A stretch of 11,918 nucleotides of DNA, from positions 1-11,918 of the forward strand of contig JBDKVA010000049.1 in assembly GCA_039679375.1 (NCBI GenBank), written 5' to 3'. A model generated the notes under the pieces. That model was not told the DNA's origin, did no database searches, and saw only the letters and a list, made by a program, of their open reading frames with translations. The translations under genes and the position numbers were made by a program. The stretch's first letter is position 1. Each line of letters starts with the position of its first letter. Shown here piece after piece: positions 1 to 6,300 of the stretch. This DNA is from JBDKVA01 sp039679375. GTDB taxonomy: Bacteria; Bacillota; Clostridia; Acetivibrionales; DTU013.

Positions 1-6
1 ACCCAT
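1..6 (-). CDS. Start of a further gene (first two codons), probably an ABC sugar permease
   Basis: Only ATG-GGT lies in the window. The start is supported by a near-perfect Shine-Dalgarno sequence, AGGAGG at 18-13, six bases before the ATG. It is the next gene downstream of a CUT1-type sugar-binding lipoprotein, and such genes are normally followed by their two permease genes, so a MalF-type permease is the natural guess. Nothing of the protein can be seen. The binding site lies inside a stable hairpin (separate entry), so its translation may be restrained. Confidence 0.5.
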
Positions 7-13
7 ACGACAC

Positions 14-68
14 CTCCTATGATTTATTGCCTTGCGATTGTCAGTCGCTTGCAATTATATCATAGGAG
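14..68 (-). promoter_or_regulatory. mRNA hairpin burying the ribosome binding site of the next gene
   Basis: In the minus-strand transcript the arm CTCCTATGAT (68-59) is perfectly complementary to ATCATAGGAG (23-14), a 10-bp stem that covers five of the six bases of the AGGAGG site at 18-13. Inside it, ATTGC/GCAAT (26-30 with 51-55) and GCGA/TCGC (34-37 with 45-48) can pair further, giving a long stem with small internal loops. The geometry is that of a translational brake. It may keep permease synthesis below that of the upstream binding protein, or it may be opened by a ligand or by ribosomes. The pairing is seen directly; the regulatory role is inferred. Confidence 0.55.
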
Positions 69-96
69 TCTTTGTTCAGAGCTTAAGCCTTTTTAC

Positions 97-115
97 CCAC
101 CAGCAGAGCTGGTGG
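97..115 (-). terminator. Intercistronic hairpin (8-bp perfect stem)
   Basis: CCACCAGC and GCTGGTGG flank a 3-base loop. On the minus strand the stem is followed by GTAAAAAGG rather than a T-run, so it is a poor intrinsic terminator. An mRNA-stabilising or processing hairpin between the binding-protein gene and the next gene is equally likely. Confidence 0.4.
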
Positions 116-134
116 TTGTCTATGCAATTTAATT

Positions 135-164
135 GTGAAGGTTGCTCCGTAAAGCAACCTTCAC
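135..164 (-). terminator. Strong intercistronic hairpin after the binding-protein gene (12-bp perfect stem)
   Basis: GTGAAGGTTGCT (135-146) and AGCAACCTTCAC (153-164) pair perfectly around a 6-base loop, 41 bases past the stop of the upstream lipoprotein gene. The minus-strand sequence after it is AATTAAATT, only weakly T-rich. It may terminate part of the transcripts or protect the 3' end of the binding-protein message. In sugar ABC operons such hairpins commonly make the binding protein more abundant than the permeases. Confidence 0.55.
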
Positions 165-205
165 ATAACGAGACAAAATATCACCTCTGTCTATTATCCG
201 GATGA

Positions 206-1540
206 CTATTTCACGCCTAATGCCGCTCTTGCATCTGTCCACTTTTTATTGTATTTGGCTAATACCGCATCGATATCGCCGGTGATCATGACTTCCTGTA
301 TCAGATCGCCAAAGCCTCCGTTCATTTGTGCCTTATTGATAATATCATTATAATTCTGAGTCGCACCAGGCGCGTCAAAATAAACAGGTTTCAAATCCAT
401 AAACTCGCTAAGCTGAGGTGTGTTTGATTTTACACCGGCAACTGAAGGTAAAGTACCGCACAAATCGTTGTATACGCTTTCCTCCAGCAGGAATTTTATA
501 AAAGCCTTTGCAGTATCGGGATATTTTGTGTCCTTGTTGATTCCTAAGCCCATAGACGGACTTCTTGTGGAATAGGTTTTCCCGCTGTTATCGACAGGCA
601 GCGGACAGAAGCCCACGTCTTCCGGAGAATTATTGGTTAATGCAGATATGCCGAAATTTGCCTGCATTAAAAAGCCTACCTTATCCATTTGAAGTCTCAG
701 CACATCCCAGTCTGAAGATGCGGCATTGTCATCAAAATAGCCTTTATCCTTCAGCATTTTTACGAATGCCAGCATTTTTCCAATCGGATTATCCTTCGTG
801 AACGGTGTATCCGTATTAGCATACTGATTATAATAATCGTCTCCGGTTTTTGTTTCGTAAACATTTCTTACCGTTCCCCAGTTGGACATCGCCCACAGGG
901 TTTTGGCCATGCATCCTATAGGTATGATGCCTTTTGCTTTCAGCTTGTCAAAATCCGCAAACAATTCATCCAGTGTCTTAGGAGGCGATGTTACACCTAC
1001 TGATTTTAAAGTTGTTTTACTATAAAGCAAACCGGTTACATTAACTCCGTCTGCATACCCGTATATATGGTCGCCGGATTTATAGCGATCATAGTTGCTT
1101 ATAGTATCCTTCGTATACAATTCATCTATCGGCAGCAGAAAATCGGGATATTGCGCTTGTGTCATAACGGACCCTGCTACGAACAGGACATCAGGCGCCG
1201 CATTTGCTGCCAGTCTTGTCTTCTCGGCACTGCCCCAGTCTTTAATTACTTCAAAAGTTGCTTCCGCCTGCGGATATTTTGCATGAAAAGCGCTTGCTAT
1301 CTTATTCAAATCTTCAACCTGGTCCACTCTGTTATTAATCACTGTAATCTTGCCTTCTATAACTTTTTCCGAAGGCTTCTGTGCCGTTTCTTCCTTTGCG
1401 GTCGTGGAACCCTCCGAAGTTTTTACCGTTGTTTCCGTCTGTGACGTTTCCTTGTTATCCGTCGCAGTTTTACCGCCGCATCCGACTGTAACCGATAATA
1501 ACATCACTGCAATCACAATAATTGAAATAAACCTTTTCAC
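206..1540 (-). CDS. ABC sugar transporter substrate-binding lipoprotein (family 1, CUT1 type)
   Basis: A 444-residue extracellular solute-binding protein, expected to be lipid-anchored to the outer face of the membrane and to deliver oligosaccharides to an ABC importer. Residues 1-20 form a charged then hydrophobic signal with Cys21 in a slightly atypical lipobox (T-V-G-C). Residues 22-62 are a Ser/Thr/Glu/Lys-rich tether, and the two-lobed binding fold starts near KITVINNR. Family-1 hallmarks include APDVLFVAG near residue 115, the NPIGKML region, and GLGINKDTKYPDTAKAFIKF near residue 330. Length is normal for MalE/UgpB-like proteins. The start is GTG, chosen because GGGGGAG at 1552-1546 is correctly spaced and the signal peptide begins there. 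It lies 127 bases after the regulator gene with its own candidate promoter. The ligand cannot be deduced. Confidence 0.93.
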   Translation of the reverse strand: MKRFISIIVIAVMLLSVTVGCGGKTATDNKETSQTETTVKTSEGSTTAKEETAQKPSEKVIEGKITVINNRVDQVEDLNKIASAFHAKYPQAEATFEVIKDWGSAEKTRLAANAAPDVLFVAGSVMTQAQYPDFLLPIDELYTKDTISNYDRYKSGDHIYGYADGVNVTGLLYSKTTLKSVGVTSPPKTLDELFADFDKLKAKGIIPIGCMAKTLWAMSNWGTVRNVYETKTGDDYYNQYANTDTPFTKDNPIGKMLAFVKMLKDKGYFDDNAASSDWDVLRLQMDKVGFLMQANFGISALTNNSPEDVGFCPLPVDNSGKTYSTRSPSMGLGINKDTKYPDTAKAFIKFLLEESVYNDLCGTLPSVAGVKSNTPQLSEFMDLKPVYFDAPGATQNYNDIINKAQMNGGFGDLIQEVMITGDIDAVLAKYNKKWTDARAALGVK

Positions 1541-1647
1541 AAATACTCCCCCTTATAAATATAATAATTTTGCCCATGAAAACTGTCATTTTGAGTTATT
1601 CCAGCTGCGGATTCATAAATGCTTAAATAGAAATGACCTTTTAACAT
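1537..1647 (-). other. Possible 36-codon leader ORF upstream of the binding protein (weak)
   Basis: An ATG at 1647 opens a 36-codon frame whose TGA overlaps the GTG start of the binding-protein gene (GTGA overlap). AAGGAGG lies immediately upstream, but only one base separates it from the ATG, which is too close for efficient initiation. The predicted peptide begins MLKGHFYLSIYESAAG and resembles nothing I know. It could be a translationally coupled leader or simply chance; chance is more likely. Confidence 0.2.
1561..1589 (-). promoter_or_regulatory. Candidate sigma-A promoter for the binding-protein gene
   Basis: On the minus strand ATGACA (1589-1584) and TATTAT (1566-1561) are separated by exactly 17 bases, each one mismatch from the TTGACA/TATAAT consensus. 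Transcription would begin near 1554, giving a very short leader that just includes the GGGGGAG ribosome binding site. No clear palindromic operator overlaps it. The match is good, but the region is A+T-rich and the leader is unusually short. Confidence 0.45.
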
Positions 1648-1667
1648 TCCTCCTTCTCATGACATAA

Positions 1668-2672
1668 TCACTCATTCAGCCTTTTCACCGATTTTCTTAT
1701 CATTAGCTTGGTTTTGAGAGTCATATCGGCAACTTCCTGAGTACCGCTTTTTTGCATCATATTTATCAGCATACGGCACGCTTCCCTGCCGACATCATAT
1801 ATAGGCTGACGTACCGTAGTAAGCGGCGGATTGATGTTCTCGGCAAAGCTCAGATCGTCAAACCCGACAATCGAAATATCCTCAGGTATTTTTACACCCT
1901 TTTCCTGCAATATCCTCATAATCCTTAAGGCCTCCTGATCGCTGGCAATGAATAGAGCCGTAGGCCTCTCCCGGTCTGCAAAAGCTTTATCCAGAGAATA
2001 GCCTAAATCAGTGTCGCTTAACGTAAGCGAATATTGTATTTCCTCGGGATATTTGGAAAGGCCGGCTTCCTGCAGCGCCTTTTCTCCCCCGTCGTTTCTC
2101 ATGATATGATCAAGATATTTTATACTCGGATTAATAAACATGATTTTTTTATGTCCACAGTCAATCAAATATTTTACGGCTTCATAGCCGCCGGTAAAAT
2201 TATCTGCCTGCACACACCCTACGGGATAGCCCTCAAATTTTTGCGAAATTGAAACAACAGGGAATTTTTCTGCCAGGCCGGCAACATAATTGTCGTCGAC
2301 AGTTAACAGAGCAAATATGCCTCCGCTGATTTTCCTCTGTCTGCAGAACTTCAGAAACTCCCCCGGTTTCTTTGGCAGCCTGCCTGTGTTAATAATAGTG
2401 ATCCCAAAGTCATAATCATACGCTATATCGCCAACGCCAAACAGAATTGATGAAAAATACGGGTTTGATAAATGGGTTTCCCTGCCGGCAGGAAAAAAGA
2501 CAGCTAATGTATCCATAACCGTTGCAGAAACCTTAGGCTTGAAATTGTTACTTTCAATAATTTCAAAGACCTTTCTCCTTGTATCCTCACTTATCTCATC
2601 TCTGCCGTTTATTACCTTGGATACGGTTGCAACGGATACGCCTGCTAATTCCGCGATTTTGTAAATGTTCAT
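1668..2672 (-). CDS. LacI-family transcriptional regulator
   Basis: A 334-residue DNA-binding repressor or activator that should bind operators as a dimer and respond to a sugar. The N terminus, MNIYKIAELAGVSVATVSKV, is the textbook LacI helix-turn-helix. The periplasmic-binding-protein-like effector domain follows (GGIFALL, TALFIASDQEALRIMRILQ, EDISIVGFDDLSFAENINPP, LTTVRQPIYDVGREA). The start is taken at 2672 rather than the in-frame ATG at 2687, because the helix-turn-helix normally begins at once and GGAGAGGG precedes this ATG at suitable spacing. The hinge between the DNA-binding and effector parts is about five residues shorter than usual and lacks the typical A-R-S-L. It sits between the lyase and an importer gene, so regulation of this locus is the obvious role. 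A 19-bp palindrome at its own promoter suggests autoregulation. Confidence 0.95.
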   Translation of the reverse strand: MNIYKIAELAGVSVATVSKVINGRDEISEDTRRKVFEIIESNNFKPKVSATVMDTLAVFFPAGRETHLSNPYFSSILFGVGDIAYDYDFGITIINTGRLPKKPGEFLKFCRQRKISGGIFALLTVDDNYVAGLAEKFPVVSISQKFEGYPVGCVQADNFTGGYEAVKYLIDCGHKKIMFINPSIKYLDHIMRNDGGEKALQEAGLSKYPEEIQYSLTLSDTDLGYSLDKAFADRERPTALFIASDQEALRIMRILQEKGVKIPEDISIVGFDDLSFAENINPPLTTVRQPIYDVGREACRMLINMMQKSGTQEVADMTLKTKLMIRKSVKRLNE

Positions 2673-2730
2673 AAGTACCCTCTCCATGGATTATATTTGG
2701 TTTGCAAGTTAACTAAACATATAATTAACT

Positions 2731-2749
2731 TTACGAAACTGTTTCGTAA
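2731..2749 (-). promoter_or_regulatory. 19-bp perfect palindrome, candidate LacI-family operator
   Basis: TTACGAAAC-T-GTTTCGTAA is a perfect odd-centred palindrome 59 bases upstream of the regulator's start codon. It lies where transcription from the adjacent TATAAT would begin, so binding would block that promoter. The CGAAA/TTTCG half-sites suit LacI-family operators. I found no second copy upstream of the other genes in the window, so autoregulation is the best-supported role. Confidence 0.6.
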
Positions 2750-2751
2750 TA

Positions 2752-2757
2752 ATTATA
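2752..2757 (-). promoter_or_regulatory. Candidate -10 element (TATAAT) of the regulator promoter
   Basis: A perfect TATAAT on the minus strand sits two bases upstream of the 19-bp palindrome. The -35 region (around 2775-2780) is poor, but it is preceded by long A/T tracts (2760-2820, including TTATAAA/TTTATAA at 2799-2817) that could act as an upstream promoter element. Confidence 0.4.
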
Positions 2758-2846
2758 TTCTATGTTTTTTTATAAAATCCTTCTTTTTTAGAAAAAAATT
2801 ATAAAATATTTTTATAAAGAAACAATTCCAAAGGTTTATCGAAAAT

Positions 2847-2855
2847 TTTATACCA
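2847..2855 (-). promoter_or_regulatory. Possible second, extended -10 promoter (TGGTATAAA)
   Basis: The minus strand reads TGGTATAAA, an extended -10 motif, about 175 bases upstream of the regulator start. No convincing -35 hexamer accompanies it. It is a weak alternative to the TATAAT nearer the gene. Confidence 0.2.
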
Positions 2856-2888
2856 GATATAGGCATAGTATTGTGGAGCAACTAAAAT

Positions 2889-2910
2889 AAACGGCAGTTT
2901 CCTGCCTTTT
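2889..2910 (-). terminator. Short hairpin terminator, usable in both directions
   Basis: GGCAG (2893-2897) and CTGCC (2902-2906) pair around a 4-base loop, flanked by AAA on one side and TTT on the other. On the minus strand the stem is followed by GTTTATTTTAG, and on the plus strand by TTTTAT. It closes the region of the GH130 remnant before the regulator promoter. The stem is only 5 bp with a weak extension. Confidence 0.4.
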
Positions 2911-3055
2911 ATATGAACAAGCATGGGTTATTTTTTTTATCAAATTTATCGGGATATAAATATCCCATCTTTGTCTTTTGTATAAGAGCCATTTCTGCCT
3001 GAGTCGAGTCCAAACGGCTATACTGTGTAATTATTTCGCTGCTGCTGTTCACCAT
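2909..3055 (-). other. Unrecognised 48-codon reading frame behind the GH130 remnant
   Basis: Starting at an ATG that overlaps the remnant's stop codon (TAATG), a frame of 48 codons runs to the TAA at 2909. The peptide includes SEIITQYSRLDSTQAEMA and MGYLYPDKFD. Composition and codon choice look protein-like, and the frame stays open upstream of the ATG to about 3106 within the remnant. I do not recognise it, and it does not match the continuing GH130 sequence. It may be the tail of another decayed gene joined by deletion, or chance. There is no clear ribosome binding site. Confidence 0.25.
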
Positions 3056-3186
3056 TAAAGCATTGCATCCCTTAATATAATCGGATTCCGCATTGATCGC
3101 CAGAGAATGGCCATAACATCATCTGGTCTATCCTCACAGGGTATATTAGGCAAGGAGTTACCTTTTATAATTTGTGTGCTTTCCAT
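3055..3186 (-). pseudogene. Truncated GH130 glycoside phosphorylase (mannoside phosphorylase family), N-terminal remnant
   Basis: An ATG at 3186 with a good ribosome binding site (GGGAGG at 3199-3194) opens 43 codons, ending at the TAA at 3055. The peptide contains KGNSLPNIPCEDRPDD and later WRSMRNPIILRDA. From memory, intact GH130 proteins of about 300-350 residues begin with a K-G-(x)-S-L-x-N-I-P-W-E-D-R-P segment followed by W-R-Y-S-x-N-P-I-I-P-R-D. The remnant matches this N terminus with substitutions at otherwise conserved positions (W to C, YS to SM, P to L) and then stops. The catalytic beta-propeller is absent, so it cannot be active. GH130 enzymes phosphorolyse or hydrolyse beta-mannosides inside the cell, so the locus or an ancestor once carried such an enzyme. 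Confidence 0.65.
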
Positions 3187-3320
3187 AAATTAGCCTCCCA
3201 AAATGTTTTGTTAGTTATTTTTTGACCCTTAACTTGCAGTTTAAGTGTCTTCATTTTCACTATTAAAAACAATATTTAACCTTGCAAAAAGTAATTTCCC
3301 ATCAGCTATTTTAAGTTAAA
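3187..3320. other. A+T-rich gap between the lyase terminator and the GH130 remnant
   Basis: Apart from the remnant's ribosome binding site at 3194-3199 I see no gene and no convincing promoter here. TTGCAA at 3287-3282 on the minus strand has no good -10 partner. The preserved ribosome binding site next to a broken gene suggests the upstream control region outlived the coding sequence. Confidence 0.4.
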
Positions 3321-3379
3321 CATGAAATACACCTGTGGTGTATTTCATGAGGGCCTTACATGATTAAGGCCCTCATGAA
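3321..3379 (-). terminator. Two overlapping perfect hairpins after the lyase gene
   Basis: The first stem read from the lyase side is TTCATGAGGGCCTTA pairing with TAAGGCCCTCATGAA (3345-3358 with 3365-3379, loop 6). The next is CATGAAATACACC pairing with GGTGTATTTCATG (3321-3333 with 3337-3349, loop 3). The CATG at 3346-3349 belongs to both stems, so they cannot both form fully. Neither has a strong T-run on the minus strand (the second is followed by TTTAACTT), while the plus-strand side runs into TTAATTTTTT. They most likely end or stabilise the lyase message, and may also stop antisense transcription. Confidence 0.65.
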
Positions 3380-3398
3380 TTAATTTTTTAAGTACTAG

Positions 3399-6300
3399 TT
3401 ATCTACCTGTAGGTGTAGCGCTCATCTCATTCGAGTAAGCACTGTTTCCTTCCAAACTGAAGGAAATCTGGTCGAAATTCACACTTCCCGTATCGGAATT
3501 ATTCGAGTTATATTTAGTCACTTCGAACTGGAAAAAGTCAACCAACTGCAAATCAGTAAGGTAATCCGTCAAACTGCCGAAGCTGCTCCACGGAAGAAAA
3601 TACTGATTCCAACCGTCATAATTCAAAACTATTTCAGGGCCGTTGTAATAGAATATCCTTGTTTGCCCTCCATAAGCAGTTTGTATTATCGGTCTCACTT
3701 TGTAGCCTGTATTATTCCCTTTTACCCAGAACTTGACACCATCAGAATCAGAGGCATCTATGCTGCCGGCTGAATCTTTTCTGACCCATGTATACACTGT
3801 CCCGTCGGAGCCTTGCGGATAGCTTATATCAAATTCAGAACTTGTAGCCGATACTGCAGCCGTTGTTGTGTTAATAACGAACCCGGTGGATTTAGATGTA
3901 TTTCTGGTCCAGTCTGTGATAACTCCTGACTCAAAATCATCAATATCCGCATACTCAGGTAAAGCTGCAACTGCAAAGTAATAAGTCATGCCATTGGTAA
4001 GCCCTGTAAAATCGTAACTGTACACCGATCCTGTTACACTGACAGCTGCCGTATCATATGATCCTGAGGCTGTTCCTGCATAAGCTATATAACCTCCTGC
4101 TCCTGCTGAAGGGTTCCAGCTTATGCTAACATGTCCGTCTCCCGCTACTGCCGATTGCAGTACAGGCGCTACAACCTGAGGTATGGCGCTCACCTCATTC
4201 GAATAAGTACTTTCGCTTCCCGCACTCACCGCCTTAACTGCAAAGTAATATGTCGACCCGTTGGTAAGCCCGGTAAAATCGCAACTGTATACCGAGCCCG
4301 CTACGCTGGCAGTTGCTGTATTATATGAGCCCGGAGCCGTTCCTGCATAAACTGTATAACCTCCTGCTCCTGCTACAGGGTTCCAGCTTAGACTTACATG
4401 TCTGTTTCCCGCTACTGCTGTGTCAATTACAGGTGCCGCAATCTGGGGTGTGGCGCTCACCTCATTTGAATAAGCGGTATCACCTCTCGGATGGACTGCC
4501 TTTACTGCAAAGTAATATGCCGTTCCGTTGGTAAGCTCTGTAACATCATAACTGTATGCCGGGCCTGTAACCGTTGCTACAGGTGATGTGTAAGAATTGG
4601 AAGCTGTGCTTGCATATATTTTGTATTCGGTAGAATCGGTCACTTCACTCCAGGTTATATTTACATGCCCGTCTCCTGCTACTGCCGATTGTAGGACAGG
4701 CGCTGCAACCGGAGGTGTGGCGCTTGCCTCTTTCGAGTAAACACTGTTCCCTCCCGAGCTGAAGAAAATTTGATCAAAATTAACGCTTCCCGTATCGGGG
4801 TTACTTGAGTTATACTTATCCACCTGGATTTGGAAGAAGTCTACCGACTGCAGATCAGTAAGATAATTCGGCAAATTGCCGAAGCTGCTCCAAGGAAGAA
4901 AATACTGCTTCCAGCCGTCAAAATTCAAAACAATTTCGGGAGCCCCTCCGCCGTAATAGAACAGCCTTGTTTGGCTGTCATAGTTGGTTTGTATTATGGG
5001 TTTCAACTTGTAGCCTGTATTATTCCCTTTTACCCAGAACCTTACCCCATCACAATCGGAGGCATCTATGCTGGTACTTGGGTCTTTTCTGACCCATGTA
5101 TAAGCTGTCCCGTCCGAGCCTGAAGGATAGTTAATATCGAACCTTGAGCTTGCGTATGACGATACGGTCGTTGTTAAATCTATGTTAAAGCCGGTGGATT
5201 TTGTCGTATTTCTGGTCCAGTCTGTGATAGCACCGGATTCAAAATCATCAATATCCAAATACTCGAATAAAGTAGAATCCGTATCATACACTTCTCTGGT
5301 AACTGTTCCGTCTGTTTCCCTTATATACGCCTTACTTCCGTCATAGTAAAATTCCCCGTATTTTTTAGCATAGTTCGTCCTATTATGGCTGGTAAGATAG
5401 TAGTCCGTATAGGTGTGGACATTGTCATTGATAGTAATCTGCAAGCCTGACGCTTCGGTATTTGACAGTGTACTCCCGTTTTGTGTAACATTAAGCCTTG
5501 ATACCGCTACGCTTGGCGACATACCGGTAATCCCGGGTACCATCACCGTATCAAAAGCAGTATTCCCTTTAATACCGGTCTTTTTGTATGTTATATACGG
5601 TGCGCTTTCATACCTTGAAGTATTATACGATATCCATACGTAATCTGTAGCCACATCGCTTATACTGTCCGGGTCTGCAGGAACAACAGTGATATTAGGC
5701 CTATCGCTGCCAATAAACGTTATATTATCCACATTTATTGTCCCTGTTGAACTGCCACCGTTCTTTGAGACTCTTAATTCAAGGGTTTTTACTACCGGTG
5801 CTCCCATTACTGTAGTCATATCCTTTTCCAGCTTGAAATCCGACCACGGAATATACACATAAGTCCAATCCGTGCCTGCTAACGATATTTCAGGAGATAT
5901 ATAGCTGTTCATCAGCAGTTTTAATTTATTTGTCGTATTTCCGTTTCCTTTCAGCCTGAGGGAAATCCCGTCATACAGTTCATTATTTCCGTAATAAATA
6001 TCTCCGGCATTTACAATGCTCGCCTGTGTGTTTTCTCCGCTGATATCATAGTCTATCTTCATGGAATAATCGCCTTCAAACTTATTGCTTCCGTCAAGGC
6101 TTATTGCGGCATTTGTTGGTGTCCAGCCTTCAAGTTCCATTACTACGGAGCTTTTCTCCTGATAATAATCGAAAAAGCCTGCCTTATCTATATATACGGC
6201 CGGATTATTATTTGTACTGGTACTGCCTTTATCAAAATGGAACTCCATATAATTTAAATATTTGGCATCTGAGGCGGTCATTATGGTATTGGGGTCGGAT

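Noticed and set aside
2673..2687. Longer regulator start at ATG 2687
   Set aside because: It would place five residues before a helix-turn-helix that normally starts at once, and the GGAGAGGG serving the ATG at 2672 lies within that extension.
2704..3286. Recurring GCAAGTTAA-like words (2704-2712, 3229-3237, 3277-3286) as operator copies
   Set aside because: They are short, non-palindromic, imperfect and in A+T-rich DNA, so chance explains them.
3399..3455. Cell-surface anchor at the lyase C terminus
   Set aside because: The last residues are an FN3-like strand ending SATPTGR; there is no LPXTG-type signal, SLH repeat, dockerin or terminal hydrophobic helix.
3963..4712. Regularly spaced repeats suggesting a CRISPR-like or satellite array
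   Set aside because: The periodicity is about 267 bases, in frame, and translates to FN3 domains.
4830..5123. Plus-strand open frames inside the lyase gene (for example 4830-5123, 4313-4534, 8404-8640)
   Set aside because: They lie opposite well-defined CBM, FN3 or lyase sequence, have no family features and no good ribosome binding sites; they are shadows of the minus-strand gene.
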